A stretch of 64,000 nt of DNA, taken from NCBI RefSeq assembly GCF_947568225.1, contig NZ_CANOOQ010000001.1:2790001-2854000 (forward strand), read 5' to 3'. This document shows, piece by piece, positions 53,605 through 63,287 of this stretch. Each line of letters begins with the position of its first letter. The first letter of the stretch is position 1. A program made the position numbers and the translations under genes. Below the pieces are notes generated by a model. It saw nothing but the letters and a program-made list of their open reading frames with translations, was not told the DNA's origin and did not search any database. Source of the stretch: Faecalispora anaeroviscerum. GTDB taxonomy: Bacteria > Bacillota > Clostridia > Oscillospirales > Acutalibacteraceae.

Positions 53605-53626
53605 CATATCAAAAATATTTGATATG
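53605..53626 (-). promoter_or_regulatory. ArsR-type operator before arsR
   Basis: CATATCAAA (53605-53613) and TTTGATATG (53618-53626) form a perfect nine-base inverted repeat with a four-base centre, just upstream of the arsR start. Confidence 0.8.
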
Positions 53627-53913
53627 TTTTATTATATGCATCAAATCAAATTTTGTCAATGTGTTTGAAAAGATTTTCGATAATGAGGATAGACGCTCTA
53701 CGATATAATTCCGTATCATTAAAGAGATACACATTCTGAAACATCATGGCGATTTTTTTCATCAAGCTATCCAACTTGTATTCTCGCACATTGTATACGA
53801 CTACCGTAAAGGAGCTGTTAAATACAGCATCAGTGTCACGGTCAGAATAGCTACACCCGCTATATTGGTGGATTTTTTAAGCTTTGCTTGTTAGTATAAT
53901 CTAACTTATAAGA

Positions 53914-53940
53914 AAAAGGGCGGCCCCTGCTGCGGCCGCC
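53914..53940 (-). terminator. Intrinsic terminator of the DUF4183 gene
   Basis: GGCGGCC (53919-53925) pairs with GGCCGCC (53934-53940); on the minus strand a T run follows. It lies 170 bases past the stop at 54113. Confidence 0.75.
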
Positions 53941-54112
53941 ACTTTAAAGTCAAAGATTCTTGCGTGTTGTAAATGCAAGGAAGTTGTTTTGCCATAGACA
54001 AAACTTGTTCAAACGGTGCAGAACAGATCAGACGGAGCGAAAATAAGAAAGATTTACTAAAAGAGGCATGGGGAATCAAGAGTGCATTTTTCACGCTTCT
54101 TTGGGGCGGATT

Positions 54113-55564
54113 TTATTCTGCCGTTTGGGAGGTTCCTTGTAGCATTTTCGCCGGTAAGCAGGGCTTTTTAATATGCGCGTACTCTTTTTCCCATTGTACA
54201 AGAGCGGCATCAGACATCAGCGTTTTACAGCATAGCGGAACAGGACTGTTGTTGACGGACTGCAGGGAAATCGGAGCCCCGATTGTTGGGCTGTCCTCCG
54301 TTTCCAAAATGAGATATCCGTTCTGTGCCATATAGTTCACATCAGGCTGGAGAACGCCATTGACAAACAAGCTTTGGTAGAAACTCTCGTCCGGGCCTGA
54401 AATTCCCTGATTGCCGTACATCTGGATTTCATCCTGATTGGTGTAAAGATTACCTCCGTTGGATTGAGCATTGTACGCATAGGCTTCCATGTGAAAAAGC
54501 TGCCCCGCCGGGTCCCGGATTGCAATGGATTCCAAAATAATAGGCGATCCTTTCGTAGGAGCGTCTGTGGTAGTCAATTCCAGAATGCCTCTTTTTACTT
54601 TATAGTTTACTTGCGGCTGAAGAACGCCGTTAATATATAAATTGAAATAAGATACTTCGCTTGGGGAAGGAATTCCATGATCTCCGTATTCTTTTAATTC
54701 GTCGTCATTGGTATAAATTTTTTTCACGCCGTCAGAAACTACATTGTACTGCCAGTCGGTGACCTCCATCCTTTCGCCGTCAGGGGCTTTCAGCGTGTTG
54801 AACAGAATCATGACAGCCTGATCTTTTGAGGGAACATCCTCTGTTATAAAGGTCAGCTCGCCCTCTTTTAAAATGTAGTTCGCTTTCGGCTGCAGTACCG
54901 CGTTGACAAACACATTATAATAGGAAACCTCCAGTGGCGAAAGAATCCCTTGGTGGCCGTACTGCGTTAACTCGTCGCTGTTGAGGTAAGTTCGTTTTAC
55001 TCCGTCAGAAATTGCGTTGTACTGAGAAATATCCGCTTTCAGGGCATAGTTTTTATAACAGATGCAGCCTCCGCTGCGGAACCGAACTCCGTCGCTAATC
55101 TGGTTGGTTTGAATGTAAACACAGTCAATTACATGAAGATCGGAGTCCACCTGCGGAACCAGCAGGGAGGCGGTTGCTTTGGTGTAAGCGAGCGTTTCCA
55201 CGCTGATGAGCAGCTTGATCCGTTCCATTGTAGAGTTTTCTTCGCACCAGACGGGATCAGCCCAACAATGAAACCCTTTCACCTGAAAGTTGAAGCAGCT
55301 TCCTTTTGGAACAGGACGGCAAAGGGTCTCAATCATGCAAAAAGGAATGGGAGCTGAAATTTTTTCCCCGTTGGAATAAATGACGATATAGCCTGTAATT
55401 GCAACCTGTAAATTATGAGTTACCGAATAGCGCCCGCCTGCACCGAAATGTTCCGGAGTGGCTAATACGGTATATTGAATAGAATCGGGTTCGTATGGGC
55501 TGACAAGATTTCCGTCTTGGTCGGTCAGCCGGCAAGTAATCAAAGGACAGCAGGATTTCGACAT
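54113..55564 (-). CDS. DUF4183 repeat protein
   Basis: The 483-residue protein has an N-terminal domain with CCPLITCRLTDQDGN and a Cys-containing middle (GGCICYKNY), then three DUF4183-like repeats of about 80 residues, each containing a Tyr-x-Asn-D/QE-x-x-x-YG segment, S/GPxE-x-x-Y and VNGVLQPxVNY. No signal peptide is visible. ATG 55564 follows GGAGTGA; the longer frame to 55642 lacks a site. DUF4183 proteins occur in spore-formers and near surface-glycan loci. A spore-coat or exosporium role is a guess. Confidence 0.82.
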   Translation of the reverse strand: MSKSCCPLITCRLTDQDGNLVSPYEPDSIQYTVLATPEHFGAGGRYSVTHNLQVAITGYIVIYSNGEKISAPIPFCMIETLCRPVPKGSCFNFQVKGFHCWADPVWCEENSTMERIKLLISVETLAYTKATASLLVPQVDSDLHVIDCVYIQTNQISDGVRFRSGGCICYKNYALKADISQYNAISDGVKRTYLNSDELTQYGHQGILSPLEVSYYNVFVNAVLQPKANYILKEGELTFITEDVPSKDQAVMILFNTLKAPDGERMEVTDWQYNVVSDGVKKIYTNDDELKEYGDHGIPSPSEVSYFNLYINGVLQPQVNYKVKRGILELTTTDAPTKGSPIILESIAIRDPAGQLFHMEAYAYNAQSNGGNLYTNQDEIQMYGNQGISGPDESFYQSLFVNGVLQPDVNYMAQNGYLILETEDSPTIGAPISLQSVNNSPVPLCCKTLMSDAALVQWEKEYAHIKKPCLPAKMLQGTSQTAE

Positions 55565-55723
55565 AGCAGTCACTCCAAAGCATATAAAATTTATGATCCT
55601 GCAGTTGCATTTTTTCCCAATCTGGAAAAGTCCCCGTGGCAATCTGTACTTCTAATTTAACAGCATCGGAATATTAATATAGTACAGAATAGTAAAAAAT
55701 AGTTCGAATAACGGGGGTGTGAA

Positions 55724-56734
55724 ATGAATTTCGCAGGAAGGAAGGTTCTGGTTACGGGCGCGGATGGTTTTATCGGCTCTCATTTAACGGAAGAACTGGT
55801 GAGAAGAGGATGCTCCGTTCGCGCTTTTGTCTATTACAATTCGTTTAACTCATGGGGATGGCTGGATCAGTCCCCAAAAGAGGTTCGAGACAATTTGGAA
55901 GTGTATCAGGGGGATATTCGCGACCCATACCGCGTGAAAGCCGCAATGCAGGGGTGCAGTGCGGTATTCCATTTGGCTGCTCTGGTCGCAATACCTTATT
56001 CATATTATTCCCCACACGCATACATTGACACGAATATAAAAGGAACGCTGCATGTTTTGCAGGCTGCGCGGGAATTGGAAACAGAACGGATTGTTCAGAC
56101 TTCCACCAGCGAAGTTTACGGAACGGCGGAGTACGTGCCGATTCCGGAAACACATCCGCTGCAGGCGCAGTCCCCCTATGCCGCGTCAAAAATCGCGGCA
56201 GACCAGCTGGCACTCTCATTTTATCGCTCGTTTTCCACTCCGGTTGCCGTTGTCCGCCCGTTCAACACCTATGGGCCGCGGCAGTCGAACCGGGCGGTAA
56301 TTCCTACGGTGATTACCCAGATTGCACAGGGGAATCGAAAGATTCAGCTAGGCTCCTTAATGCCAACCCGTGATTTTAGCTTTGTGGGTGATACGGTTCG
56401 AGGATTTTGGGAAGTTGCCCGCTGCGATGAGGCGGTGGGGGAAGTGGTTAACATTGGCAGCAATTTCGAGGTTTCCATCGGCGAGACAGTGCAGATGATT
56501 GCGCGGGTGATGAATACGAACGTTGAGGCAGTCACGAAAGAGGAGCGGGTTCGGCCTGAAAAAAGTGAGGTGCGCCGCCTTTACGCCGATACTTCAAAGG
56601 CCGCGCGACTGTTCGGCTGGCAGCCGGAATTTGGCGGAAAAGATGGTTTTAGAAAGGGGCTTGCGCTTACCGCGGAATGGTTCTGCAATCCGGAGAACCT
56701 GAAGCGCTATCAGGCTGACAGGTATGTGATATGA
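55724..56734 (+). CDS. legB: LegB: nucleotide-sugar 4,6-dehydratase
   Basis: The 336-residue SDR enzyme has TGADGFIGSH (about 11-20) for NAD, TSTSEVYGTAEY and the YAASK catalytic pair (about 152-156). FNSWGWLD and the remaining sequence match LegB, which makes the 4-keto-6-deoxy sugar at the first dedicated step of legionaminic acid synthesis. GGGGGTG precedes ATG 55724. The last four bases overlap legC. Confidence 0.92.
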   Translation: MNFAGRKVLVTGADGFIGSHLTEELVRRGCSVRAFVYYNSFNSWGWLDQSPKEVRDNLEVYQGDIRDPYRVKAAMQGCSAVFHLAALVAIPYSYYSPHAYIDTNIKGTLHVLQAARELETERIVQTSTSEVYGTAEYVPIPETHPLQAQSPYAASKIAADQLALSFYRSFSTPVAVVRPFNTYGPRQSNRAVIPTVITQIAQGNRKIQLGSLMPTRDFSFVGDTVRGFWEVARCDEAVGEVVNIGSNFEVSIGETVQMIARVMNTNVEAVTKEERVRPEKSEVRRLYADTSKAARLFGWQPEFGGKDGFRKGLALTAEWFCNPENLKRYQADRYVI

Positions 56735-57939
56735 ATCATGAGGAGAAATTGACTCCGGCAAAAGTCACGGCTGCGATTCAGAAGGTTTTGAAGCCGGAGA
56801 AAAAGCCGGTACCCCTGCATGAGCCCTGCTTTACAGGACGGGAATGGGACGATGTGAAAGACTGTCTGGATTCCAGCTATGTTTCTTCCGTCGGTCGGTA
56901 TGTAGATCAATTTGAGGAAGCACTGGCCCGATTTACGGGAGTAAACTATGCTGTGGCGGTAATCAACGGCACCGCCGCCCTGCAGGTTTGCTTAAAGCTT
57001 GCGGGTGTGCAGCCGGAGGATGAAGTGCTGGTTCCGGCGCTTACGTTTGTTGCCACGGCGAACGCAGTGTGTTATTGCGGCGCGATTCCTCATCTGGTCG
57101 ACAGCGAGATGGATTCCCTCGGTGTAAACCCAGAGAAGCTGGCCAACTACCTGGAAGAAATTGTGGAGTTTCAAAACGGTTCCTGTTATAACAGACGAAC
57201 CCACCGGCCGATCAAAGCCTTGGTTGCGATGCATACCTTTGGCCACCCGGTGCGTCTGGACTCCATTTTGCAGGTGTGCGAGCGGTATGGACTGGTACTG
57301 ATTGAGGATGCGGCGGAATCGTTGGGCTCCTATTATCAGGATGTTCATACCGGGAATTTCGGCAAGCTTTCCGCTCTCAGCTTTAACGGCAATAAAATTG
57401 TCACGACGGGTGGGGGCGGTGCGGTTCTGACCAACGATGAGGCGCTATACCGGAAAGCGAAGCACCTCACCACAACGGCAAAGCTGCCTCACCGGTGGGC
57501 ATTCGTGCATGACGAGGTGGCTTATAATTACCGAATGCCCAACCTGAACGCGGCACTGGGCTGCGCCCAATTAGAACAGATTGAGCACTTCCTTTGCTGT
57601 AAGCGTGCGCTTGCGGAAGAGTACCGAACGGCTTTCGCGGAGATACCGGGAGTCGAATTTTTTACGGAGCAATCCTGGGCCAGGAGCAATTACTGGCTGA
57701 ACACGCTGATTTTATCAGAGGAAAACGCACCGCTGCGCGATTTGATTCTGGAAGAGACGAATAACCAGGGAATCCAGACGCGCCCCGCATGGGTATTAAT
57801 GCACCAGCTCCCCATGTTCCGAAACTGCCCCCGTATGGATTTATCCACTGCGGAAAGCCTTGCACGGCGCGTCATTAATATTCCGAGCGGTGCGCGTCTG
57901 GGAGAAGCGTTCTGCAAACCGGGGAACGGTACGCCGTGA
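56731..57939 (+). CDS. legC: LegC: aminotransferase
   Basis: The 402-residue PLP enzyme of the DegT/DnrJ family has INGTAALQVCLK, ALTFVATANAV, VLIEDAAESLG and the lysine in SFNGNKIVTTGGGG (about 220). LegC adds the amino group at C4 of the LegB product. The start overlaps legB (ATGA), and the end overlaps legG (GTGA). Confidence 0.92.
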   Translation: MNHEEKLTPAKVTAAIQKVLKPEKKPVPLHEPCFTGREWDDVKDCLDSSYVSSVGRYVDQFEEALARFTGVNYAVAVINGTAALQVCLKLAGVQPEDEVLVPALTFVATANAVCYCGAIPHLVDSEMDSLGVNPEKLANYLEEIVEFQNGSCYNRRTHRPIKALVAMHTFGHPVRLDSILQVCERYGLVLIEDAAESLGSYYQDVHTGNFGKLSALSFNGNKIVTTGGGGAVLTNDEALYRKAKHLTTTAKLPHRWAFVHDEVAYNYRMPNLNAALGCAQLEQIEHFLCCKRALAEEYRTAFAEIPGVEFFTEQSWARSNYWLNTLILSEENAPLRDLILEETNNQGIQTRPAWVLMHQLPMFRNCPRMDLSTAESLARRVINIPSGARLGEAFCKPGNGTP

Positions 57940-59084
57940 AGCGCAAGCTTTGCGTGGTAACGGGAACCCGCTCCGAATACGGTCTGCTGTGCCCTTTGCT
58001 GAAAGCGATTGAAAAAGAACCGTGTTTTCAGCTTCAGTTGGTGGTGACGGGTGCGCATCTTTCCCCGGAATTCGGTCTGACCTACCGGGAAATTGAGCAG
58101 GATGGTTTTGCCGTGGAGCGGAAAGTGGAATTGCTTGTTTCCAGCGATACTCCGGTGGGAATCGCGAAATCCATCGGGCTGGGGGTAATCGGTTTTGCGG
58201 AGGCGTTTGATCAGCTGCGCCCGGACCTTCTTGTGCTGCTCGGTGATCGGTATGAAATTCTGGCGGCGGCACAGGCTGCTCTGGTCGCAAAAATTCCAAT
58301 TGCTCATATCGGCGGAGGAGATACCACAGAGGGCGCGTTTGACGAAGCCATCCGCCACAGCATTACCAAAATGGCACACCTTCACTTTGTAACCAATGAG
58401 GAATCCGCCCGCCGGGTCAGGCAGCTGGGGGAAGATCCCGCGCGGGTTTACAAGGTAGGGAGTCTTGGCATTGACCAAATTTTCAACCTGCCGCGCATGA
58501 GCCGCGCCGAGCTGGAGCAGTCGCTGGGGGTTGCCTTCCGAGAAAGAAATTTATTGATCACATTTCATCCGGTTACGCTGGATTCGGAGCCTGCCGACCG
58601 TCAGCTTCAGGAACTGCTGCATGCGCTGGAGGAACTCGGCGAGGACGTTGGCCTGATTTTTACCAAACCCAATGCCGACCCGCAGAGCCGGGAACTGATC
58701 CGGCTGACGGAGGAGTTTGCAGCCGTGCATCCCAATGCCGCAGTGTATTCCTCTCTGGGGCAGTTTCGGTATTTCAGCCTGATTCAGCAGGTGGATGCGG
58801 TTGTGGGGAATTCCTCCAGCGGGCTGTATGAGGTTCCCTCCTTTCACAAGCCGACGGTCAATATCGGCGACCGCCAGAAAGGGAGGCTTCTTGCCTCCTC
58901 TGTGCTGAGCTGTTCCCCGAATAAGGAGGAAATTCTGCGGGCAATACGCAAAGCAATGACCATGGACTGTACCACGGCGGTGAATCCCTATGGGCAGGGC
59001 GACAGTGCGAAACAAATAATAACGATTTTAGAATCGGTTCCTGATTATCGTGCTTTACTGAAAAAACAGTTTTATCTCTTATAA
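57936..59084 (+). CDS. legG: LegG: hydrolysing NDP-sugar 2-epimerase
   Basis: The 382-residue enzyme has the NeuC/WecB pattern: VVTGTRSEYGLLCPLL, LLVLLGDRYEILAAA, HIGGGDTTEGAFDEAIRHSI, TFHPVTLD and GNSSSGLYE. It releases the diacetamido hexose from the nucleotide while inverting C2. The start is GTG 57936 within the legC stop. Confidence 0.92.
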   Translation: MKRKLCVVTGTRSEYGLLCPLLKAIEKEPCFQLQLVVTGAHLSPEFGLTYREIEQDGFAVERKVELLVSSDTPVGIAKSIGLGVIGFAEAFDQLRPDLLVLLGDRYEILAAAQAALVAKIPIAHIGGGDTTEGAFDEAIRHSITKMAHLHFVTNEESARRVRQLGEDPARVYKVGSLGIDQIFNLPRMSRAELEQSLGVAFRERNLLITFHPVTLDSEPADRQLQELLHALEELGEDVGLIFTKPNADPQSRELIRLTEEFAAVHPNAAVYSSLGQFRYFSLIQQVDAVVGNSSSGLYEVPSFHKPTVNIGDRQKGRLLASSVLSCSPNKEEILRAIRKAMTMDCTTAVNPYGQGDSAKQIITILESVPDYRALLKKQFYLL

Positions 59085-59096
59085 AGCAGGTGAACT

Positions 59097-60179
59097 ATGA
59101 ATCAAAAGGTTACCGTGATTGCCGAGGCAGGGGTGAACCATAACGGCTCGCTTGAAATGGCAAAGCAACTGATAGACGCTGCCGCTCAGGCAGGCGCGGA
59201 CGCGGTTAAATTCCAGACCTTCCACACGGAGCAGGTGATGGTGCCGAACGCGCCGAAAGCCGCGTACCAACAAGAGAATACGGCGCGGGGCGAAAGCCAG
59301 TATGAAATGGTTAAAAAATGCGAACTGGATGAACCGGCTCATCTGATGTTAAAGGGGTACGCAAACACAAAGAAAATCACGTTTCTTTCCACCGCTTTTG
59401 ATCTGGAAAGTCTTGATTTTCTCATTTCCTTGAATGTCCCCCTGCTGAAAATTGCTTCCGGGGAAATCACCAATGCGCCCCTTTTGCGCAAAGCGGCGGG
59501 ATTTGGTAAAAAGATTCTGCTTTCTGTGGGAATGGCCGATTTAGGGGAGATCGAGGAAGCACTCGGGGTTCTTGCTTTCGGCTATCTGGAACGTGCGGGG
59601 AGTAAGGCCAGCCCCTGCCGGGCAGCCTTTCGGCAGGCCTATCAGTCCGATGCGGGTCAGGCCGTTCTAAGTAGTCAGGTCAGTCTGCTGCACTGTACAA
59701 CGGAATATCCCGCGCCATTTTCAGAAGTAAATCTATGTGTAATGCAAACCTTGCGCCAGTGCTTTGGGCTGCCGGTCGGGTACTCTGACCATACCTCGGG
59801 AATCGCCATTCCTCTGGCTGCTGTGGCACTGGGCGCTTCTGTATTGGAAAAACATCTGACGCTTGACCGCAGCCTGCCCGGCCCCGATCACAAGGCCTCG
59901 CTGGAGCCTTGGGAATTCACCCAGATGGTACAGGGAATTCGTCAGGTGGAGCAGTCGCTCGGCAGTCCGGTCAAGCGGCCTGCTCCATCTGAACTCAGCA
60001 ACCGGCAGATTGCACGGAAAAGCATGGTTGCGGCTTGCCCAATCGAGCAGGGCGAACGCTACACCGACCGAAATTTAGCCGTTAAGCGGCCGCAGAACGG
60101 CAGGTCTCCTATGGAGTATTTTGACCTTTTGGGGAGAGCGGCCAACCGGTCCTATCGGGAAAACGAGGTGCTTCAATGA
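59097..60179 (+). CDS. legI: LegI: legionaminic acid synthase (NeuB family)
   Basis: The 360-residue protein has a TIM-barrel with AEAGVNHNGSLEMAKQLI, DAVKFQTF, LKIASGEITN and GYSDHTSG and a C-terminal SAF domain (RKSMVAACPIEQGE). It condenses the six-carbon sugar with phosphoenolpyruvate. AGCAGGTG precedes ATG 59097. A segment near residues 165-182 (ERAGSKASPCRAAFRQ) is longer than in typical NeuB. Confidence 0.93.
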   Translation: MNQKVTVIAEAGVNHNGSLEMAKQLIDAAAQAGADAVKFQTFHTEQVMVPNAPKAAYQQENTARGESQYEMVKKCELDEPAHLMLKGYANTKKITFLSTAFDLESLDFLISLNVPLLKIASGEITNAPLLRKAAGFGKKILLSVGMADLGEIEEALGVLAFGYLERAGSKASPCRAAFRQAYQSDAGQAVLSSQVSLLHCTTEYPAPFSEVNLCVMQTLRQCFGLPVGYSDHTSGIAIPLAAVALGASVLEKHLTLDRSLPGPDHKASLEPWEFTQMVQGIRQVEQSLGSPVKRPAPSELSNRQIARKSMVAACPIEQGERYTDRNLAVKRPQNGRSPMEYFDLLGRAANRSYRENEVLQ

Positions 60180-60799
60180 AATTGGCCATTTTCGGAACAT
60201 CCGGTTTTGCCCGGGAAGTACGTGACCTTGCCCTATCGGCCGGGTACAAAGAAATTGTTTTGATTGGGAAAACGCCGGAGACCGCGATTCAAGGCTTTAC
60301 GGTTCACGCGCAGGAGGAACTTTCTCCTCTTTTCTGCGAACAGTTTTCCTTTGTGATTGGAATCGGAAGTCCCAAAAGCCGGAAAGCAGTTTGGGAACAA
60401 TTTCCTCTTCTGAATTACGTCAACCTGATTCATCCTTCGGCAACCTTCGGTTACCGCCAGCAGGAGGAATTGGAGAAAAAGGCCGGCAATATTGTTTGTG
60501 CCGGCGTGAGAATGACCAATCAGATTATGCCGGGGAATTTCGGAATTTATAATCTGAACTGCACGGTTGGGCACGACTGTGTGATCGAAGATTTTGTCAC
60601 TGTGTCTCCCGGAGCCAGTATCTCCGGAAATGTGCTGCTTCAGGAGGGGGCTTATCTCGGGGCAAATTCGTGTGTCATCCAAGGGAAGTCCATCACAGAG
60701 AAAATATCAGTAGGCCGTTACGCCACGGTGGGGGCGGGAGCGGTTGTCACCCAAAACGTCTCCGATAATATAATAGTAAAAGGCATTCCGGCTAGATAG
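60176..60799 (+). CDS. NeuD/PglD-like acetyltransferase (LegH candidate)
   Basis: The 207-residue protein has an N-terminal Rossmann-like part (LAIFGTSGFAREVRDLALS) and a hexapeptide-repeat C-terminus (NCTVGHDCVIEDFV, GAYLGANSCV, GAVVTQNV). In this operon it fits the N-acetyltransferase step after LegC, or an O-acetylation of the finished sugar. It overlaps legI by four bases. Confidence 0.85.
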   Translation: MKLAIFGTSGFAREVRDLALSAGYKEIVLIGKTPETAIQGFTVHAQEELSPLFCEQFSFVIGIGSPKSRKAVWEQFPLLNYVNLIHPSATFGYRQQEELEKKAGNIVCAGVRMTNQIMPGNFGIYNLNCTVGHDCVIEDFVTVSPGASISGNVLLQEGAYLGANSCVIQGKSITEKISVGRYATVGAGAVVTQNVSDNIIVKGIPAR

Positions 60800-60851
60800 T
60801 AAACCGTTTGTTTCTTATCAAAAACGCTGCCTGGAACGCCGGAGGCGTGCA

Positions 60852-61937
60852 ATGAATGAATGGAAAAAAATACTGATTCTTCCCACTATGAAGATTCATG
60901 AGGCAATCGAACGGATTGACCGGAATTCCCTGCAAATCGCCGTTGTGGCTACTGAAGACGGCATCTTACTGGGTACCGTTACCGACGGTGATGTCCGTCG
61001 CGGTATTTTAAAGGGGATTTCCTTGGACAGCCCCGTCAGCCAGATTATGAATTCACATCCGGTTACGATCCCGAAGCTGAATGACCGGAAAAATATTCTT
61101 ACGATCTTAAAAGCAAATAAAGTCCGCCACCTTCCGGTAGTGGATGACGCGGGGCATATCATTGGTATTGAGTGCCTGGATGAATTGCTCACCGAGTCTC
61201 ACAATGATAACTGGGTGGTGGTGATGGCGGGAGGATTGGGGAAACGCCTGGAACCATTAACAAACAGCTGCCCCAAACCAATGCTGAAAATTGGCGAAAA
61301 GCCGGTTCTGGAGACAATTGTGGAACAGTTCCTCCGTCAGGGCTTCCGCCAATTTTGTTTTTCTGTCAACTATAAATCAGAGCAAATCAAAGATTATTTT
61401 GGGGACGGCTCGAAGTGGGGAGCGGAAATCTGCTATATTGATGAAACAAGCCGGATGGGAACCGCTGGGTCCCTCAGCCTGCTTCCGTTTGAAACCACGA
61501 AACCGATTCTTGTTACCAACGGCGATATTCTCACGAAGCTGAGCTTTGAGCAGTTGGTCGGCTTCCACCTGGAGCATCAGGCCAAAGCCACCATTGCCGT
61601 AACCGCCTATGACTATCAAGTGCCCTATGGGGTAATTAAAGCAAATCGTGACCGCCTGGTCGGGTTTGAGGAAAAGCCGGTCTATACCAGCTTTATTAAC
61701 GGCGGAATCTATGTACTCAATCCGGAAGTACTGAAGCATATTCCCCAAAACTCCTATTTTGACATGAACAGCCTGTTTGAAGCACTGCTTCAGAATGACG
61801 AGCTAGTCTGTATTTTCCCGATCCGAGAGTATTGGATTGATATTGGTGGAATTAAGGATTTCTATCAGGCTTCCAAAGATTTTGAAGAGGTATTTCAATT
61901 TGAAGTTGCCGGAAAATCGGCAATACAGGAAAGCTGA
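60852..61937 (+). CDS. ptmE: PtmE-like CBS-nucleotidyltransferase
   Basis: The 361-residue protein has two CBS motifs (about 5-115) and a nucleotidyltransferase domain with VVMAGGLGKRLEPLT (about 121-135), KPMLKIGEKPVLE and TNGDILT. This is the PtmE arrangement, which makes GDP-glucosamine and marks the GDP-linked route to legionaminic acid. GGAGGCGTGC precedes ATG 60852. CBS domains may sense adenylate ligands. Confidence 0.9.
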   Translation: MNEWKKILILPTMKIHEAIERIDRNSLQIAVVATEDGILLGTVTDGDVRRGILKGISLDSPVSQIMNSHPVTIPKLNDRKNILTILKANKVRHLPVVDDAGHIIGIECLDELLTESHNDNWVVVMAGGLGKRLEPLTNSCPKPMLKIGEKPVLETIVEQFLRQGFRQFCFSVNYKSEQIKDYFGDGSKWGAEICYIDETSRMGTAGSLSLLPFETTKPILVTNGDILTKLSFEQLVGFHLEHQAKATIAVTAYDYQVPYGVIKANRDRLVGFEEKPVYTSFINGGIYVLNPEVLKHIPQNSYFDMNSLFEALLQNDELVCIFPIREYWIDIGGIKDFYQASKDFEEVFQFEVAGKSAIQES

Positions 61938-61945
61938 GTGACGCC

Positions 61946-62665
61946 ATGAGACGATTATGCACCATCTGTGTTCGGGCAGGCTCCAAAGGAGTGCCCAGTA
62001 AAAATATTCGCAGCCTGTTAGGGAAGCCGTTGCTTGCGTACAGCATTTTACAGGCGAAGCAGTGCGGCCTGTTTGAGGCGGTAGCGGTCAGCAGTGATGG
62101 AGAAGCAATGCTGCAGGCCGCCAAAGAGTGGGGAGCGGATTACCAATTTTTAAGACCCGCCGAGCTTGCCTCAGACAGCGCGCCAAAGATTCCCGCCATT
62201 CGTCACTGCCTGGAAGAAGCAGAAAAGCGAGCCGGTCATACCTTTGATGTCATTGCGGATCTGGACGCAACCTCTCCCTTGCGCTATCTTTCCGACATTG
62301 CGGGTGCGGTGTCGCTTCTCGAGACCAACGGTGTTTCCAATGTGATTACCGGGTCTCCCGCACGTCATTCTCCGTACTTTAATCTGGTGGAAGTGAATGA
62401 AACGGGAGCGGTGCAGCTTTCTAAGCAGCTGACTGCGCCCGTGTTTTGTCGGCAGGATTCCCCGAAGTGCTACGATTTGAACGGATCGGTTTATGTTTGG
62501 CGGCGGGAATCGCTGCTCAGCTGTGATTCGGTTTTTGTGGAGGACACACAGCTTTATGTCATGCCGCCAGAACGTTCCGCCGATATTGATTCGGAGCTGG
62601 ATTTTGAGTTTGTCCAATTCTTAATGAGCAAACGGGCGGAACAATATGGTACAGCAATCTTATGA
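61946..62665 (+). CDS. legF: LegF: CMP-legionaminate synthetase
   Basis: The 239-residue protein begins RRLCTICVRAGSKGVPSKNI, the CTP-binding loop of NeuA/LegF, with VIADLDATSPLR, YDLNGSVYVW and ADIDSELDFE. It activates the nonulosonic acid as the CMP sugar used by glycosyltransferases. It follows ptmE by eight bases. Confidence 0.93.
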   Translation: MRRLCTICVRAGSKGVPSKNIRSLLGKPLLAYSILQAKQCGLFEAVAVSSDGEAMLQAAKEWGADYQFLRPAELASDSAPKIPAIRHCLEEAEKRAGHTFDVIADLDATSPLRYLSDIAGAVSLLETNGVSNVITGSPARHSPYFNLVEVNETGAVQLSKQLTAPVFCRQDSPKCYDLNGSVYVWRRESLLSCDSVFVEDTQLYVMPPERSADIDSELDFEFVQFLMSKRAEQYGTAIL

Positions 62666-62731
62666 AATCAAAAACAGAGAACCGCAGTCGTTACGGACGA
62701 ACTGTAAACGCACTTGACAGGGGGGTTATGG

Positions 62732-63004
62732 ATGGAGCAAGAAAAAAATCCCGAAATCAGGGAATTTAGCACTCTGATGACCGAAATCCGAACAGAATCT
62801 AAGGTACTGGAAAAGATGTTTTTGACTCAGGAGGAGAAGGAAGAGGAAAACAGGATCATCAGTGAATTCGATATTACGATTCAAAGCCAGGCGTTCAACA
62901 CATTAAATAATTTAAAGATATATCAGCTCAGTGGATGGAGAGATTTGGTTGATGGAGGAGATGACAGTGATGATGGAGCAAACCCCGTTTCAAAAGAAAA
63001 ATGA
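62732..63004 (+). CDS. Small helical protein of the flagellar-glycan operon
   Basis: The 90-residue acidic protein appears helical in the first part (TLMTEIRTESKVLEKMF), with a Gln/Asn-rich middle and acidic end. ATG 62732 lies six bases after a GGGGGG run. It overlaps the next gene. No family is recognised; a position before a Maf gene suggests a link to flagellin handling. Confidence 0.6.
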   Translation: MEQEKNPEIREFSTLMTEIRTESKVLEKMFLTQEEKEEENRIISEFDITIQSQAFNTLNNLKIYQLSGWRDLVDGGDDSDDGANPVSKEK

Positions 63005-63287
63005 ACTGCTTCAGGAGCTTTTGCGCGCCGCAATCGAGCATTTCCGAAACGGAGAGGATATTCTGGGAATGGAGAGCTTTTTACGTGGTATAGACGAATT
63101 GGAGCGTGTAGTGGAAATCGACCAGAATTCACAGCAGCCGAAAATAGAGATGAAGCAACTGCTGCCCGCCATGCGGGAGCTGTATTTTTATGTGCAAAAT
63201 CAAGATCTGACAGGAATTGCAGACTTGCTGGAGGATACCGTTTTTCCGCTGATCTCACATGGGTTCGAAAGGCGTGACTACGCATGA
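62970..63287 (+). CDS. Small helical protein upstream of Maf
   Basis: The 105-residue protein is helical (QKKNELLQELLRAAIEHF, MKQLLPAMRELYFYVQNQD) with the look of a FliS/FliT-type export chaperone, but no motif proves it. ATG 62970 is nine bases from GGAGGAG; upstream in-frame ATGs are less well placed. It overlaps the previous and next genes, so all three are coupled. Confidence 0.6.
   Translation: MMEQTPFQKKNELLQELLRAAIEHFRNGEDILGMESFLRGIDELERVVEIDQNSQQPKIEMKQLLPAMRELYFYVQNQDLTGIADLLEDTVFPLISHGFERRDYA

Larger units (their letters stand above)
53595..54112. other. Non-coding gap with operator, terminator and no gene
   Basis: Besides the two sites listed separately, the 518 bases hold no credible gene. 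A short plus-strand frame around 53790-53890 (IVYDYRKGAVKYSI) could be a gene remnant, but has no start. Confidence 0.5.

Noticed and set aside
53973..54335. A 120-codon plus-strand ORF over the end of the DUF4183 gene
   Set aside because: It has no ribosome site and mostly overlaps a repeat-rich gene read from the other strand.
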